A stretch of DNA of 64,000 bases from Bin55 sp965205545 (GTDB lineage: Bacteria > Pseudomonadota > Gammaproteobacteria > Pseudomonadales > Azotimanducaceae): NCBI GenBank assembly GCA_965205545.1, contig OZ242170.1:2666001-2730000 (forward strand), given 5' to 3'. The notes beneath the pieces are model-generated. The model saw nothing but the letters and a program-made list of their open reading frames with translations. It searched no databases and had not been told where the DNA came from. Within the stretch, counting starts at the first letter, position 1. Every line of letters begins with the position of its first letter. This document shows, piece by piece, positions 34,349-43,266 of this stretch. The translations under genes were made by a program, and so were the position numbers.

Positions 34349-35404
34349 TTAGTGTAAGTCCATAGATTGAACGAGGGACCAGGCGAGTTCTGATCGTTCC
34401 CGCGCGACACCGGCGTATTCCAGAGCAGTAGGGGAACTGGCATTTCCATCAAGGCCCCGCTTGTAGACACCCTGAATGATTCCAGCTGAACGAAAGAGGT
34501 TAAAGATTACGTAGAACAACCAGTTTGCGATCTTCTCTCTATTTGCAAACTTGCAGTATTCCTCAATGAGCTCGGACTCATTCGGTATACCAAGATCCTC
34601 AAGATTGGACCCGGCGATCATTCCTGGTTTCTTCGAAGCGGGAGAGTGATACTCCTGACACCAATAGCCTAGGTCAGCCATACCGTCTCCGAGGGTGCAC
34701 AATTCCCAATCCAGAACCGCAACCACTCGGGGTTCAGACTGATGGAGCAGAACGTTTCCAAGTCGATAATCTCCATGTACGATGCACGGTTCAGTCTCAT
34801 CCGGCAAGTGATCTGGAAGCCACTCGATCAACGAGTTCATCGCTTCAATCTCTTCGGTTTGTGACGCAAGGTACTGTTTGCTCCACCGGGATACCTGGCG
34901 TGCAAAGTAGTTTCCGGCGCGACCAAAATCGCCTAATCCCACATCTTCTGGATCAATCGAGTGAAGAGCAGCAAGAATTCTTGCCATGTCCAAGTAGACC
35001 ATCCAACGGTCGTCTTTCGTTAGATCGGGCAGTGCTGTCGTTGTGAACAGTCTGCCCTCGACCATTTCCATCACGTAGAACTTTGTGCCTATGACGCTTG
35101 TGTCCTCACACAATGCATGCATCTTGGGAACCGGAACTTCGGAGTTGCCAAGCGCATCCATAACGCGATGTTCGCGGTCGACTTGATGAGCAGATGGCAA
35201 CAATTGACCCGGTGGTTGCTTGCGCAAGACATACTGCTCGACTGAAGTCTCCAAAAGAAAAGTTGGATTGCTCTGCCCGCCCTCGTACTGTCTGACTGTG
35301 CTTGGAGGTCGAAAGCCTTCAACCGTCGTGCAAAGAAACCGTTCAAGGGAATCCAGATCGAAATGATGGCCGTCGCGCACTGAAGTTAGAACAACTTCAC
35401 TCAT
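34349..35404 (-). CDS. Phosphotransferase family protein (ACAD10/11 kinase-domain-like)
   Basis: Protein kinase-like fold of 351 residues in the aminoglycoside phosphotransferase (APH) family. The Brenner motif reads HGDYRLGNVL (catalytic Asp) followed by LDWELCTLGDGMADLGYW (metal Asp). Close relatives are the N-terminal kinase domain of ACAD10/11, thought to phosphorylate 4-hydroxyacids before dehydrogenation, but none of that pathway is visible here, so the substrate is open. It overlaps the upstream small membrane-protein gene by four bases. Confidence 0.85.
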   Translation of the reverse strand: MSEVVLTSVRDGHHFDLDSLERFLCTTVEGFRPPSTVRQYEGGQSNPTFLLETSVEQYVLRKQPPGQLLPSAHQVDREHRVMDALGNSEVPVPKMHALCEDTSVIGTKFYVMEMVEGRLFTTTALPDLTKDDRWMVYLDMARILAALHSIDPEDVGLGDFGRAGNYFARQVSRWSKQYLASQTEEIEAMNSLIEWLPDHLPDETEPCIVHGDYRLGNVLLHQSEPRVVAVLDWELCTLGDGMADLGYWCQEYHSPASKKPGMIAGSNLEDLGIPNESELIEEYCKFANREKIANWLFYVIFNLFRSAGIIQGVYKRGLDGNASSPTALEYAGVARERSELAWSLVQSMDLH

Positions 35405-35667
35405 CGTGGATCGTTTGGCGAATCGCTATTGCGGGATGTTGGCTCATTTGGCTCCGACGGTACGCCACCGCGTGAGGATTCTGTACTTCGACTACTCGGC
35501 TCGCGGTTCAGCAATTTGCTGAACTGGTTCATAGCATGTGAGACTAACGACAAGGTTCCTGTAAAGAAGCGATTCCGGGACTGTCTCTTCAACCAAACAT
35601 TGAACTGCAGGATGACAACATGAATGAGCAGCATCAGGATTGTTATCAGGAAGACTACAAGCTCCAT
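35401..35667 (-). CDS. Small membrane protein, unknown function
   Basis: An 88-residue protein not recognised as a known family. The first about 28 residues are strongly hydrophobic (a single membrane helix), followed by a basic region and a tail rich in Ser, Pro, Asn, Arg and Asp. The stop overlaps the phosphotransferase start by four bases (ATGA), which is the main reason to believe it. It could be a membrane partner of that kinase. Confidence 0.55.
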   Translation of the reverse strand: MELVVFLITILMLLIHVVILQFNVWLKRQSRNRFFTGTLSLVSHAMNQFSKLLNREPSSRSTESSRGGVPSEPNEPTSRNSDSPNDPR

Positions 35668-36068
35668 ATCCAGTCTACGTGGACTCTACTGCCGAACGCC
35701 TTTTTTGCCCATCATTCTGCTAATTTTATGACTACGCTGAGTTGCAGTGGATTCACTTGCGACTAACGCCAACTGTCTGTGGTTCTGCACCGGCAATATC
35801 GTGCAATTACCAAAGCCTCGCAGCGATATCGCCATGTAGACTTTGTGCCTCGTGCAGTGAATTGAAGACTGTGTGTCCAGTCCACTTTTGCAGATGAAGA
35901 GGTTTCGAACCGACCCAGCTAGCAAAGGCTGTACACGTTAAAGGGTGCGGCTTCACATGGTCCTTAGCCATGTCCGTTCATACAGTCACTTTGGTCATCG
36001 CTATTGAATATGCAGTGGTTAGTCGCTATCATTCGCAACCGACTTCCCGGACCTGGATGAATTTTGTC
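35668..36068. other. Intergenic region upstream of rplM
   Basis: No gene is supported; the one minus-strand ORF (35686-35925) has no recognisable features. A six-base hairpin ACATGG/CCATGT at 35955-35973 and a sigma70-like promoter at 36004-36032 lie near its right end. It probably contains the promoter and leader of the rplM-rpsI operon. Confidence 0.45.
36004..36032 (+). promoter_or_regulatory. Candidate sigma70 promoter of rplM-rpsI
   Basis: TTGAAT at 36004-36009 and TATCAT at 36027-36032 with a 17-base spacer match the consensus at 4 and 5 of 6 positions. It lies 37 bases upstream of the likely TTG start of rplM. Confidence 0.45.
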
Positions 36069-36497
36069 TTGAAGACGCTTAGCATGCGCCCTGCAGACGT
36101 GGTGCGTGATTGGTATGTTGTAGATGCTTCGCACTACACACTTGGGCGTCTTGCTTCGGCAATTGCGGTTCGATTGCGCGGAAAGCACAAGCCGCAATTC
36201 ACTCCACACGTGGACATGGGAGACTATATAGTCGTCGTCAATGCGGAGAAGGTCAAAGTTACTGGTCGGAAGGAAGAAGAGAAAGTCTACTACCGACACA
36301 CTGGCTATCCGGGCGGGATCAAGTCTCTCACGCTGAAAGAACTGCGTGAAAAGCATCCGGAACGAATTATTGAGCAAGCCGTAAAGGGAATGCTTCCACG
36401 AAATTCTCTTGGAAGATCAGTTGCACGCAAGTTGAAAGTGTATAGTGGCAGCGAACATCCACACGGCGCTCAGCAACCAAGAGAACTACAGTTCTGA
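36069..36497 (+). CDS. rplM: 50S ribosomal protein L13
   Basis: L13, an early-assembling large-subunit protein. RDWYVVDA, TLGRLAS, RLRGKHKPQFTPHVD, VYYRHTGYPGG and PERIIEQAVKGMLPRN are all family-conserved. Start assignment: TTG at 36069 gives MKTLSMRPADVVRDW, colinear with E. coli MKTFTAKPETVKRDW and exactly 142 residues; the ATG at 36057 adds four residues and an even earlier in-frame start exists. GGA lies 11 bases upstream. It is followed by rpsI after 56 bases, the usual operon. Confidence 0.93.
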   Translation: MKTLSMRPADVVRDWYVVDASHYTLGRLASAIAVRLRGKHKPQFTPHVDMGDYIVVVNAEKVKVTGRKEEEKVYYRHTGYPGGIKSLTLKELREKHPERIIEQAVKGMLPRNSLGRSVARKLKVYSGSEHPHGAQQPRELQF

Positions 36498-36553
36498 TCC
36501 CGTGGAGTCCAGAGACACTTCAGGAACGATCCTGTTCCTACTAGGAGACTGAT

Positions 36554-36946
36554 TTGGCAATAGCAAGCGGCTACGGCACAGGAAGACGAAAGACTAGCAC
36601 TGCTAGAGTTTTTCTTTCCCCTGGCAACGGAAGAATTTTGGTCAACGGTCAGCCCGTTGACGAGTATTTTGGTCGGGAGACAGCCCGGATGATCGTTCGC
36701 CAGCCGCTGCAGGCAACGGGTACAGACGATTCGGTAAGTTTGAATGTAACCGTAAGGGGCGGTGGCAATTCCGGGCAAGCAGGAGCAATCAAGCACGGAA
36801 TCGCACGCGCATTGCTGGATTACAACGAAGATCTCAAGACGGAGCTAAGACGGGCAGGATTCCTGACTCGCGATGATCGAGAAGTTGAACGCAAGAAAGT
36901 CGGACTTCGCAAAGCTCGTAAGCGTCCGCAATACTCGAAGCGTTAG
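36554..36946 (+). CDS. rpsI: 30S ribosomal protein S9
   Basis: S9 of the small subunit, whose C-terminal tail contacts the P-site tRNA. YGTGRRKTSTARVF at the N-terminus, GGGNSGQAGAIKHGIARALL in the middle and the basic tail ending RPQYSKR are all as expected; 130 residues is the E. coli length. The start is TTG at 36554, preceded by GGAG. It is downstream of rplM and upstream of petABC. Confidence 0.97.
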   Translation: MAIASGYGTGRRKTSTARVFLSPGNGRILVNGQPVDEYFGRETARMIVRQPLQATGTDDSVSLNVTVRGGGNSGQAGAIKHGIARALLDYNEDLKTELRRAGFLTRDDREVERKKVGLRKARKRPQYSKR

Positions 36947-37043
36947 ACGGCAATCCACACCTTGCCGCAGCGTGGGAATACCGGCTGCGCCTGCTTGAGA
37001 CAGATGGAACGATGTCGCATGGCCTATAGGAGAGTCGACAGAA

Positions 37044-37649
37044 TTGACGGATTCGGAATCTAATTTAGTAACGCGTCGCTATCTACTTCTAGCCACATCG
37101 GGAGTCGCCGCCGTCGGTGCCGCTGCGGCAGCAGTCCCGTTCGTTCGTTCTTGGACGCCAAGTGCAAAGGCACGCGCGTTGGGCGCCCCTGTACGGGTCG
37201 ACATATCAAAGCTAGAGCCCGGAGAACTGCTGGGACCCGTTCCGGCCTGGCGAGGACAACCCATTTTTGTTGTGTATCGTACGGAATCAACATTGAACAA
37301 TTTGGAGGAAGATACCTCCAAGCTGGCGGATCCACAATCGAAGAAGAGTACGCAACCCGATTACGCACGGAATCAGTATCGTTCCCGCGACGAACGACCT
37401 GAAATAGGCGTGTATTTGGGGCTTTGTACGCATTTGGGCTGTTCGCCGCAACACTACGACGAGTCAAGAGCAAGAAAGCTAGTTGCCAACTGGAGTGGAG
37501 GATTCTTCTGCCCCTGCCATGGTTCTCGATTTGACATGGCCGGGCGTGTAGAGAAGAACTTTCCAGCTCCCACCAATTTGGTAGTGCCTCCCTTCCGATT
37601 TGAAACTGAGGATGTCATAGTGATTGGTGAAGACACGGAGGTTGCCTAA
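37044..37649 (+). CDS. petA: Cytochrome bc1 Rieske iron-sulfur subunit
   Basis: Rieske [2Fe-2S] protein of the ubiquinol:cytochrome c reductase. The N-terminus has a twin-arginine-like signal (TRRYLLLATSG) with a hydrophobic anchor; the cluster ligands are in CTHLGC and CPCHGSRFD. Length 201. The start is TTG at 37044 after GGAGAG. It overlaps petB by one base (TAATG), and petA-petB-petC form one operon carrying electrons from quinol to cytochrome c. Confidence 0.96.
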   Translation: MTDSESNLVTRRYLLLATSGVAAVGAAAAAVPFVRSWTPSAKARALGAPVRVDISKLEPGELLGPVPAWRGQPIFVVYRTESTLNNLEEDTSKLADPQSKKSTQPDYARNQYRSRDERPEIGVYLGLCTHLGCSPQHYDESRARKLVANWSGGFFCPCHGSRFDMAGRVEKNFPAPTNLVVPPFRFETEDVIVIGEDTEVA

Positions 37650-38911
37650 TGGCGGAATCGACAGATCGTCAGGGTTTTCTGTCGCGGTGTCGAACGTGGA
37701 TTGACGAGCGGTTTCCTTGGACAGATACCGTCGACCGGCACGCCACCAAGTATTACGCGCCTAGAAATTTCAATGTTTGGTACGTTTTTGGTGCTCTCTC
37801 CTTCTTTGTCCTGCTCCTTCAATTGGTAACTGGAGTGTGGCTGACCATGTCCTACGAGCCCACGGGCGAGGGCGCATTTGCATCAGTCGAGTACACGATG
37901 CGAGAGGTCGATTTTGGGTGGCTGATCCGATACCTCCATTCGACAGGCGCTTCAGCATTCTTCGTGGTCGTCTACATACATATGTTTCGTGGTTTTGCTT
38001 ACGGTTCATATCGCAAGCCGCGAGAACTGATCTGGCTGATTGGAATGGGCATCTATCTGGTGCTTATGGCAGAGGGATTCTTCGGCTACCTCTTGCCCTG
38101 GGGCAACATGTCATATTGGGGAGCGCAGGTCATTGTTTCTCTGGTTGGTGCAATTCCATTCTTCGGTCCGGATCTAATGGAGTGGGTTCGAGGCGATTTC
38201 GTGATGTCCGAAATCACCTTGAATCGTTTCTTTGCACTTCATGTGTTTGCACTGCCGGGTGCGCTTGTGGTCCTTGTTTTCGTGCACATCGTCGCATTGC
38301 ACCACGTGGGATCCAATAACCCAGATGGCATCGAGATCAAATCCAAAAAGGATGAGAAAGGTGTTCCACTCGACGGGATTCCGTTCCATCCCTACTACAC
38401 CGTCCACGATTTCCTGGCGATAGTCGTCTTTTTGATCGTCTTTTGCGCAGTGGTGTTCTTCGCGCCGGAAATGTTTGGCTACTTCATCGAGAAGCCAAAC
38501 TTCGAGATAGCAAATCCTCTTAGCACCCCAGAGCACATCGCTCCGGTTTGGTACTACACGCCGTTCTACGCAATGTTGCGTGCGGCGACTTTCCCGCTGT
38601 TCGGCATTGACGCAAAGTTCTGGGGGTTGGTAGTGATGGCCGGCGCAATTCTGATTCCGGCCGCATTGCCGTGGCTCGACAAGAGTCCGGTAAGGTCGAT
38701 TCGTTACAAGGGCAGAATCTCAAAACTGATGCTTGCTTTGTTCGTTACGAGCTTCATTGTGCTTGGCTACCTCGGAACGATCCCACCCTCAACGTTCGCC
38801 ACTTTTCTGGCTCAAATTGGAACCATCGTCTACTTTTCCTATTTCCTACTGATGCCTTGGTACACGAGTAGAGAGAAGACTAAGCCGGTACCTGATCGGG
38901 TTACTGGTTGA
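37649..38911 (+). CDS. petB: Cytochrome b subunit of bc1 complex
   Basis: A 420-residue integral membrane protein with eight or so helices binding two b hemes. The heme-His pairs are in the helix carrying LIRYLHSTGASAFFVVVYIH and in LNRFFALHVFALPGALV with VHIVALHHVG. The Qo-site loop reads PVWYYTPF, the PVWY variant of PEWY. It starts at ATG 37649 overlapping petA and precedes petC by 23 bases. Confidence 0.97.
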   Translation: MAESTDRQGFLSRCRTWIDERFPWTDTVDRHATKYYAPRNFNVWYVFGALSFFVLLLQLVTGVWLTMSYEPTGEGAFASVEYTMREVDFGWLIRYLHSTGASAFFVVVYIHMFRGFAYGSYRKPRELIWLIGMGIYLVLMAEGFFGYLLPWGNMSYWGAQVIVSLVGAIPFFGPDLMEWVRGDFVMSEITLNRFFALHVFALPGALVVLVFVHIVALHHVGSNNPDGIEIKSKKDEKGVPLDGIPFHPYYTVHDFLAIVVFLIVFCAVVFFAPEMFGYFIEKPNFEIANPLSTPEHIAPVWYYTPFYAMLRAATFPLFGIDAKFWGLVVMAGAILIPAALPWLDKSPVRSIRYKGRISKLMLALFVTSFIVLGYLGTIPPSTFATFLAQIGTIVYFSYFLLMPWYTSREKTKPVPDRVTG

Positions 38912-38934
38912 GGCGCGGGTAAGGAGCCGCAACA

Positions 38935-39777
38935 ATGATTCGAATGTTGAAGGGTCTTGCAGTCGCTTTTTCTTGCTTGGCAGGTGCACTGGTCCACGCA
39001 GCAACGGACTCTTCGTGGGAGATGGAACCCATGAAGCCCGACCTTGACGATGTTGCGTCCCTACAACGGGGCCTTGCGCTTTACGCTAACTTTTGCATTG
39101 GGTGCCACTCCTTGCAGTACCAGCGATATGAACGCACCGCAAACGATCTGGGCGATATCCCTGAAGACTTGATGCTAGACAACATTATCTTCTCGGGACA
39201 GGCTATTGGCGACTACATGACGACATCGATGTCGCAGGAGGACGCAAAGGTTTGGTTTGGAATGGCACCACCGGATCTCACGATGGTCACACGGGTTAGG
39301 AGCCCCAAATGGGTCTATAACTTCCTTAAGACTTTTTATAGGGACGACTCAAGGCCATACGGCGTGAACAATAAGGTGTTTCCGAATGTCGGCATGCCGC
39401 ACGTTCTCTTGCACTTGCAAGGGATTACCGAGGAAGTCTGCTATGGCTATCAGTCAATAGATGTTGTAGACCGACTGTTGGAGCTCGACGCTGCTGCTGC
39501 GGATGGCATTACGGAGTCGTTGGATCGAATGCAGGGTCGCGAACCGAACTGTCCAGAGATTAGGACATTGCCTGGGTCTGGGCTTTATGACGAGGAACAG
39601 TTTGATCAGGCTGCGTTCGATCTCGCTAATTTCTTACATTACGTTAGCGACCCGACGCGCCAAGAACGCAAAGCTCTTGGCACCTATGTGCTTGCATTCT
39701 TGTTCATACTCTTGGTACTCGCCTACTTCCTGAATCGCGAGTACTGGAAAGACATACACAACCGACAATCCGATTAA
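38935..39777 (+). CDS. petC: Cytochrome c1 of bc1 complex
   Basis: A 280-residue c-type cytochrome. A signal peptide is followed by the heme-attachment motif CIGCH near residue 60, MAPPDLTMVTRVRS, and a C-terminal membrane anchor (LGTYVLAFLFILLVLAYFLN) followed by REYWKDIH. This is the bacterial cytochrome c1 architecture that passes electrons from the Rieske centre to soluble or membrane c cytochromes. It ends the petABC operon. Confidence 0.96.
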   Translation: MIRMLKGLAVAFSCLAGALVHAATDSSWEMEPMKPDLDDVASLQRGLALYANFCIGCHSLQYQRYERTANDLGDIPEDLMLDNIIFSGQAIGDYMTTSMSQEDAKVWFGMAPPDLTMVTRVRSPKWVYNFLKTFYRDDSRPYGVNNKVFPNVGMPHVLLHLQGITEEVCYGYQSIDVVDRLLELDAAAADGITESLDRMQGREPNCPEIRTLPGSGLYDEEQFDQAAFDLANFLHYVSDPTRQERKALGTYVLAFLFILLVLAYFLNREYWKDIHNRQSD

Positions 39778-39808
39778 TTTTCCCCAGTCGCAGAATAGAG
39801 GCTGACGC

Positions 39809-40441
39809 ATGAGCATTTCCGGCCGTCGTACTCCGATGGTGCTGTATTCCACTGGAACCGACCAATATAGTCACAGGGTGCGCCTTGTACTAGCTGAGAA
39901 ACGAATCCTAGTGGATGAGCACTTCATGGACAGAGAGACTCTCAACCATGATGCCGTGCAAGAGAATCCTCCCGATGAAATTCCAACTCTTGTTGATCGA
40001 GACTTGTTTCTGTTCAATAGTTTGGTGGTTATGGAGTATCTTGATGAGAGATACCCGCATCCACCACTGCTTCCGGTCTATCCGGTCGCGCGGGCTGAAT
40101 CTCGCCTGATGATTCAGCGAATTCAGAAGGAATGGTCTGAACGAGTTGACACTCTGACCGGCAAGGGAATCAGAAAGTCTCAACGGGACCGTGCGCGAAC
40201 GGAATTGCGAGAGAGCATCATTTCGTTTGCTCATGGGGTTTCGGAGCAAAAGTTCCTGATGAGCAACGACTTCACCATTGTGGACTGCTGCGCTGCTCCA
40301 GTGCTTTGGCGACTGGAGTTGCTAGGTATCAAGCTGCCAACACGTCAGACGCGAAACTTGCGACGCTATATGAACACAGTTTTTTCTCGCGAGTCCTTTC
40401 GTGCGAGCCTAAGCGAAGAAGAGGAGGAAATGCGCACTTGA
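39809..40441 (+). CDS. sspA: Stringent starvation protein A
   Basis: GST-fold protein of 210 residues that binds RNA polymerase and alters promoter use in stationary phase and starvation. N-terminal thioredoxin-like part with VLYSTGTDQYSHRVRLVLAE and the linking segment DEIPTLVDRDLFLFNS, then an all-helical C-terminal domain. The position directly after petC and before sspB is the standard gammaproteobacterial arrangement. Its last four bases overlap the sspB start. Confidence 0.93.
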   Translation: MSISGRRTPMVLYSTGTDQYSHRVRLVLAEKRILVDEHFMDRETLNHDAVQENPPDEIPTLVDRDLFLFNSLVVMEYLDERYPHPPLLPVYPVARAESRLMIQRIQKEWSERVDTLTGKGIRKSQRDRARTELRESIISFAHGVSEQKFLMSNDFTIVDCCAAPVLWRLELLGIKLPTRQTRNLRRYMNTVFSRESFRASLSEEEEEMRT

Positions 40442-40830
40442 CATCCTTCCGATGGTATTTGGTTGATGCGCTGATTCGATGGCTTGTAGACAATGGTTGC
40501 GTACCCCACGTTGTCATCCAATGTGATCTTCCCGATGTCAATGTGCCGATGGAGTACGTTAAGGACAATCGATTGGTACTAAACGTCTCAGCGCAGGCTG
40601 TCAGCAACTTTTCGTTGGGTCCGCACGGCATCGATCTAGACGCTAGATTCGATGGAGTTCCGCTTCATGTCCACGCTCCCGCCGGAGCAATTGTTGGCGT
40701 TCACGCAAAGGGAAGTTCGGTGGGCGTGACCCTAGAACCTGAGGTGCCAGGTTCCGATGACAACACACCGCCGACTCAGCGAACAAATCAGGGACGCGGT
40801 TCGCGACCAAAGCTGACCATTGTGGAGTAA
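40438..40830 (+). CDS. sspB: SspB adaptor of ClpXP
   Basis: Adaptor that carries ssrA-tagged and other substrates to ClpXP. The core SFRWYLVDALIRWLVDNG, HVVIQCDLPDVNVPMEYV and VLNVSAQAVSNFSLGPHG aligns to SspB; the C-terminus is a flexible tail ending RPKLTIVE, like the XB motif that docks on ClpX. From the TTG at 40438 it has 130 residues, and TTGA overlaps the sspA stop by four bases, with GAGGAGG upstream. An in-frame start at 40306 adds unrelated residues. Confidence 0.9.
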   Translation: MTSFRWYLVDALIRWLVDNGCVPHVVIQCDLPDVNVPMEYVKDNRLVLNVSAQAVSNFSLGPHGIDLDARFDGVPLHVHAPAGAIVGVHAKGSSVGVTLEPEVPGSDDNTPPTQRTNQGRGSRPKLTIVE

Positions 40831-40876
40831 ATTAGACGTCGACATATGGGACTTGGGCACTAAGGTCATGCAGAGT

Positions 40877-41443
40877 TCAGTCAAGGTAGTCGAAAACCTT
40901 GACAACCTTGGCTACGCCGCGTATGTAGCGAACTGCTTCGGCGGCGGCATCTCCCTCGCGTCGCGTTACGACTCCGATTAAATAAACGATACCTTTATCC
41001 ACCACTAGATCGAGCTGATCGACGCTGACTTCGTTCAAATTGGAGATCTTCCTTTTCGCCGTTGTCGCTATGAACGAATCTGCGGTACGACCCACAACAG
41101 TACGGACGCCTCCGATTGAGATTTCGTTCTGGACAGCTCGCAGGTGTTGCACCTTTGAAGCTGCCTGACCTGCTTTGGCTTTCCGTTCCTCAGTAGCCAA
41201 TTGACCGGTTAATAGCACGATGCGACTATGAACCGAAATCCGAATTCTCTCGTCTTCCAATTGACCTAGCGACTCGAAGACTGCCGCTCTGACCATCCGT
41301 GCGAGAACTACGTCATCCATGTATTCTCCTGGCGAGCGAAGATCTTCGCGCACTGTTGTCGATGAGCATCCGAAACTGGCAAATGCCGACGCAGCTGCAA
41401 GCGCGAGAAAAGCTACAACGAATCCTGTGTGTTTGGCGGTCAT
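40877..41443 (-). CDS. dolP: Outer-membrane lipoprotein DolP (YraP), BON domains
   Basis: A 188-residue lipoprotein with two BON domains. A signal peptide precedes Cys26 (lipobox region ASFGC); BON domain 1 has RIRISVHSRIVLLTGQL, domain 2 has VDKGIVYLIGVVTRREGDAA. DolP binds anionic phospholipids at the division site and supports envelope integrity. In E. coli it lies close to lpoA, yraN and diaA; yraN and diaA are missing here and dolP is separated from lpoA by only 8 bases. It is convergent with sspB. Confidence 0.9.
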   Translation of the reverse strand: MTAKHTGFVVAFLALAAASAFASFGCSSTTVREDLRSPGEYMDDVVLARMVRAAVFESLGQLEDERIRISVHSRIVLLTGQLATEERKAKAGQAASKVQHLRAVQNEISIGGVRTVVGRTADSFIATTAKRKISNLNEVSVDQLDLVVDKGIVYLIGVVTRREGDAAAEAVRYIRGVAKVVKVFDYLD

Positions 41444-41451
41444 GCGAATTT

Positions 41452-43266
41452 CTACATCAGTGATCGGAGCCTTTCGGTTGGCTTATGCACTGGTACTGCA
41501 GGCACAAGTTCTTGGTTGTCTACCATGCCCCAAACTGGCTGGCGCGTCAGAACTCCCTGGTGTTTGACAGATAGTACGCCGGTCAGACCAAAAACCGAAA
41601 AGCCGCGCTCAAGGGTTCGGATGTTCATAGCCACTCTGTATGCATCGGAGCCGAACGCATACAAGGGAAAGAGCGACTCTGATTCAGTGAAGGATCCCAG
41701 GAGTTCGTTGGTCAGCGCCGTGCTGTAAAGGTTTGCGGGAATGCTGGTATACAAGGTTCCATTTGCATACTCTGCTTCAAGTTGCCGGTTTCTGAACGTC
41801 GGTTCCGCAACAAGCAATGGCAAGTCGCCGGCAAAGTGGTAGTGCAATGCTGCGGTCAGCGACGCGAATTCCGAATGGTCCACCAATGCGACGACGGCAT
41901 CGACGTCGTGTCTTCTACGTGGTGTGAATTCGAGTTTCCCAATTTTCGCTTCAAGGGCTTCGTGCCGCCGGTTGCTTTGACCGACGTGAAGGATTTCGGC
42001 CGTGTCTTCGGTTACCTCTGCAAGATTGTTCAACACGATTTCATCAACAATCTGCATGTCATTGAGCAACACACTCTTGAGCCACACGGACGCTCGTGCG
42101 GACCAATAGTTGCCTCCAATGAAGAGAAGCACTTTCCTAGCCCTCATGTCGTTCAACTTGGCAACGATTTTCACGATATCGTCCTCGACCGCAATGGCTA
42201 GCTGCAATGACGATGCGTTGTTTATTTGCGCGCTCGGAACTCTATTGAGTGCAATGGTAGGTATAGGCAAGGAATCGCCTTGTACGACCGAGCGAACCCT
42301 GTCCTTGTCCAACGGGCCGACGATCACATCCGCGCCCTCTGCAATTGCCTTGTCGACGAGATTCAGGACGTCGGTTTGTTGCGTGTCGTAGACTCTAACC
42401 TTCACCTCGGCAGCGGTCTGCAAATGAAAGAGGTGCGTGCCAAAAAATCCATTGCGAATCGCGCGGGCGGCGCTAGCTAGAGGTCCCGATTGGGGAAGAA
42501 GCAGTGCTACGTTGGTCGGGTTTCCTGCACGAAGCTGAAAAGGTCCCGGCGGGTGTATGGCGGCCAAGTGATCGGGATTGCTCTCTCGCCACTTGCCAAA
42601 CAAGAGATTCCGTTGGGATTGAGATACAGCCTCCCGGGCGATTTTGCCCACTGCCCACCAACCCTTGGCTGCTTCGGATTGTGTTGTGTTTACCGAATCG
42701 CACCGGTATACGCACCAGTCTGCCATGACGTTCCAGATCCGACGCGACCATTCCTGGCTGTCATGAAGGCCTACAGGTTCGAATGTGGCAAGTTCGTCGA
42801 TGGTTGCTTCGCAATTGCCCGCTTTGGAGAACACATGCGCTCTGAGAACAGCAACAGCCGCCGCTTCGTTGTAATTGGCTGGAGTCAATCGTCGCGCCGA
42901 GTCGAGTCCCTTCCACGGATCGTCGTAGAAGATTAATGCGGCATGCAGGAATTGCTGACGGAATGAAGCTTCTACTCCAAAGTCAGCACCCCCGAATTGA
43001 CCTAGGTGACCTCGAAGGGTTACCTTGGCTTCGTTCAGGCTGCCGTTGGAATAAAGTACGCTAGTCCTGTCAAGGATCTCAATCAACGGATCTGCTCGTA
43101 GCCCTATTTGTGGTGGTGACGAGACTTGCCTGTTTACGCTCGCGGGTGAAGATCCTTCTGTTGGAAACCGGTGCGATGTGCTTTGGCAACCGATTCCAAA
43201 CACCATGAGTGCCATACAGCAAATGCAGAGGGCCGAAATGACGGGACGTTTGTTTGTAGTTGCCAT
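41452..43266 (-). CDS. lpoA: Penicillin-binding protein activator LpoA
   Basis: Outer-membrane lipoprotein that activates PBP1A from outside. From the ATG at 43266 the protein has 604 residues with a signal peptide and lipobox at Cys27 (FGIGC), an N-terminal TPR-like region and a C-terminal periplasmic-binding-protein-like domain (VALLLPQSGPLASAARAIRN, then VGPLDKD). A longer ORF reading to 43674 has no signal peptide and would swallow the rsmI gene, so it is rejected. It overlaps rsmI by 29 bases head to head. Confidence 0.88.
   Translation of the reverse strand: MATTNKRPVISALCICCMALMVFGIGCQSTSHRFPTEGSSPASVNRQVSSPPQIGLRADPLIEILDRTSVLYSNGSLNEAKVTLRGHLGQFGGADFGVEASFRQQFLHAALIFYDDPWKGLDSARRLTPANYNEAAAVAVLRAHVFSKAGNCEATIDELATFEPVGLHDSQEWSRRIWNVMADWCVYRCDSVNTTQSEAAKGWWAVGKIAREAVSQSQRNLLFGKWRESNPDHLAAIHPPGPFQLRAGNPTNVALLLPQSGPLASAARAIRNGFFGTHLFHLQTAAEVKVRVYDTQQTDVLNLVDKAIAEGADVIVGPLDKDRVRSVVQGDSLPIPTIALNRVPSAQINNASSLQLAIAVEDDIVKIVAKLNDMRARKVLLFIGGNYWSARASVWLKSVLLNDMQIVDEIVLNNLAEVTEDTAEILHVGQSNRRHEALEAKIGKLEFTPRRRHDVDAVVALVDHSEFASLTAALHYHFAGDLPLLVAEPTFRNRQLEAEYANGTLYTSIPANLYSTALTNELLGSFTESESLFPLYAFGSDAYRVAMNIRTLERGFSVFGLTGVLSVKHQGVLTRQPVWGMVDNQELVPAVPVHKPTERLRSLM

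Noticed and set aside
35686..35925. 79-codon minus-strand ORF upstream of rplM
   Set aside because: No family features, no ribosome-binding site, and it lies in a region expected to be regulatory.
35880..35930. Possible minus-strand tRNA suggested by a GGTTCGAAACC stretch
   Set aside because: The bases flanking the TTCGAAA loop do not pair as a T stem, and no acceptor or anticodon stem fits.
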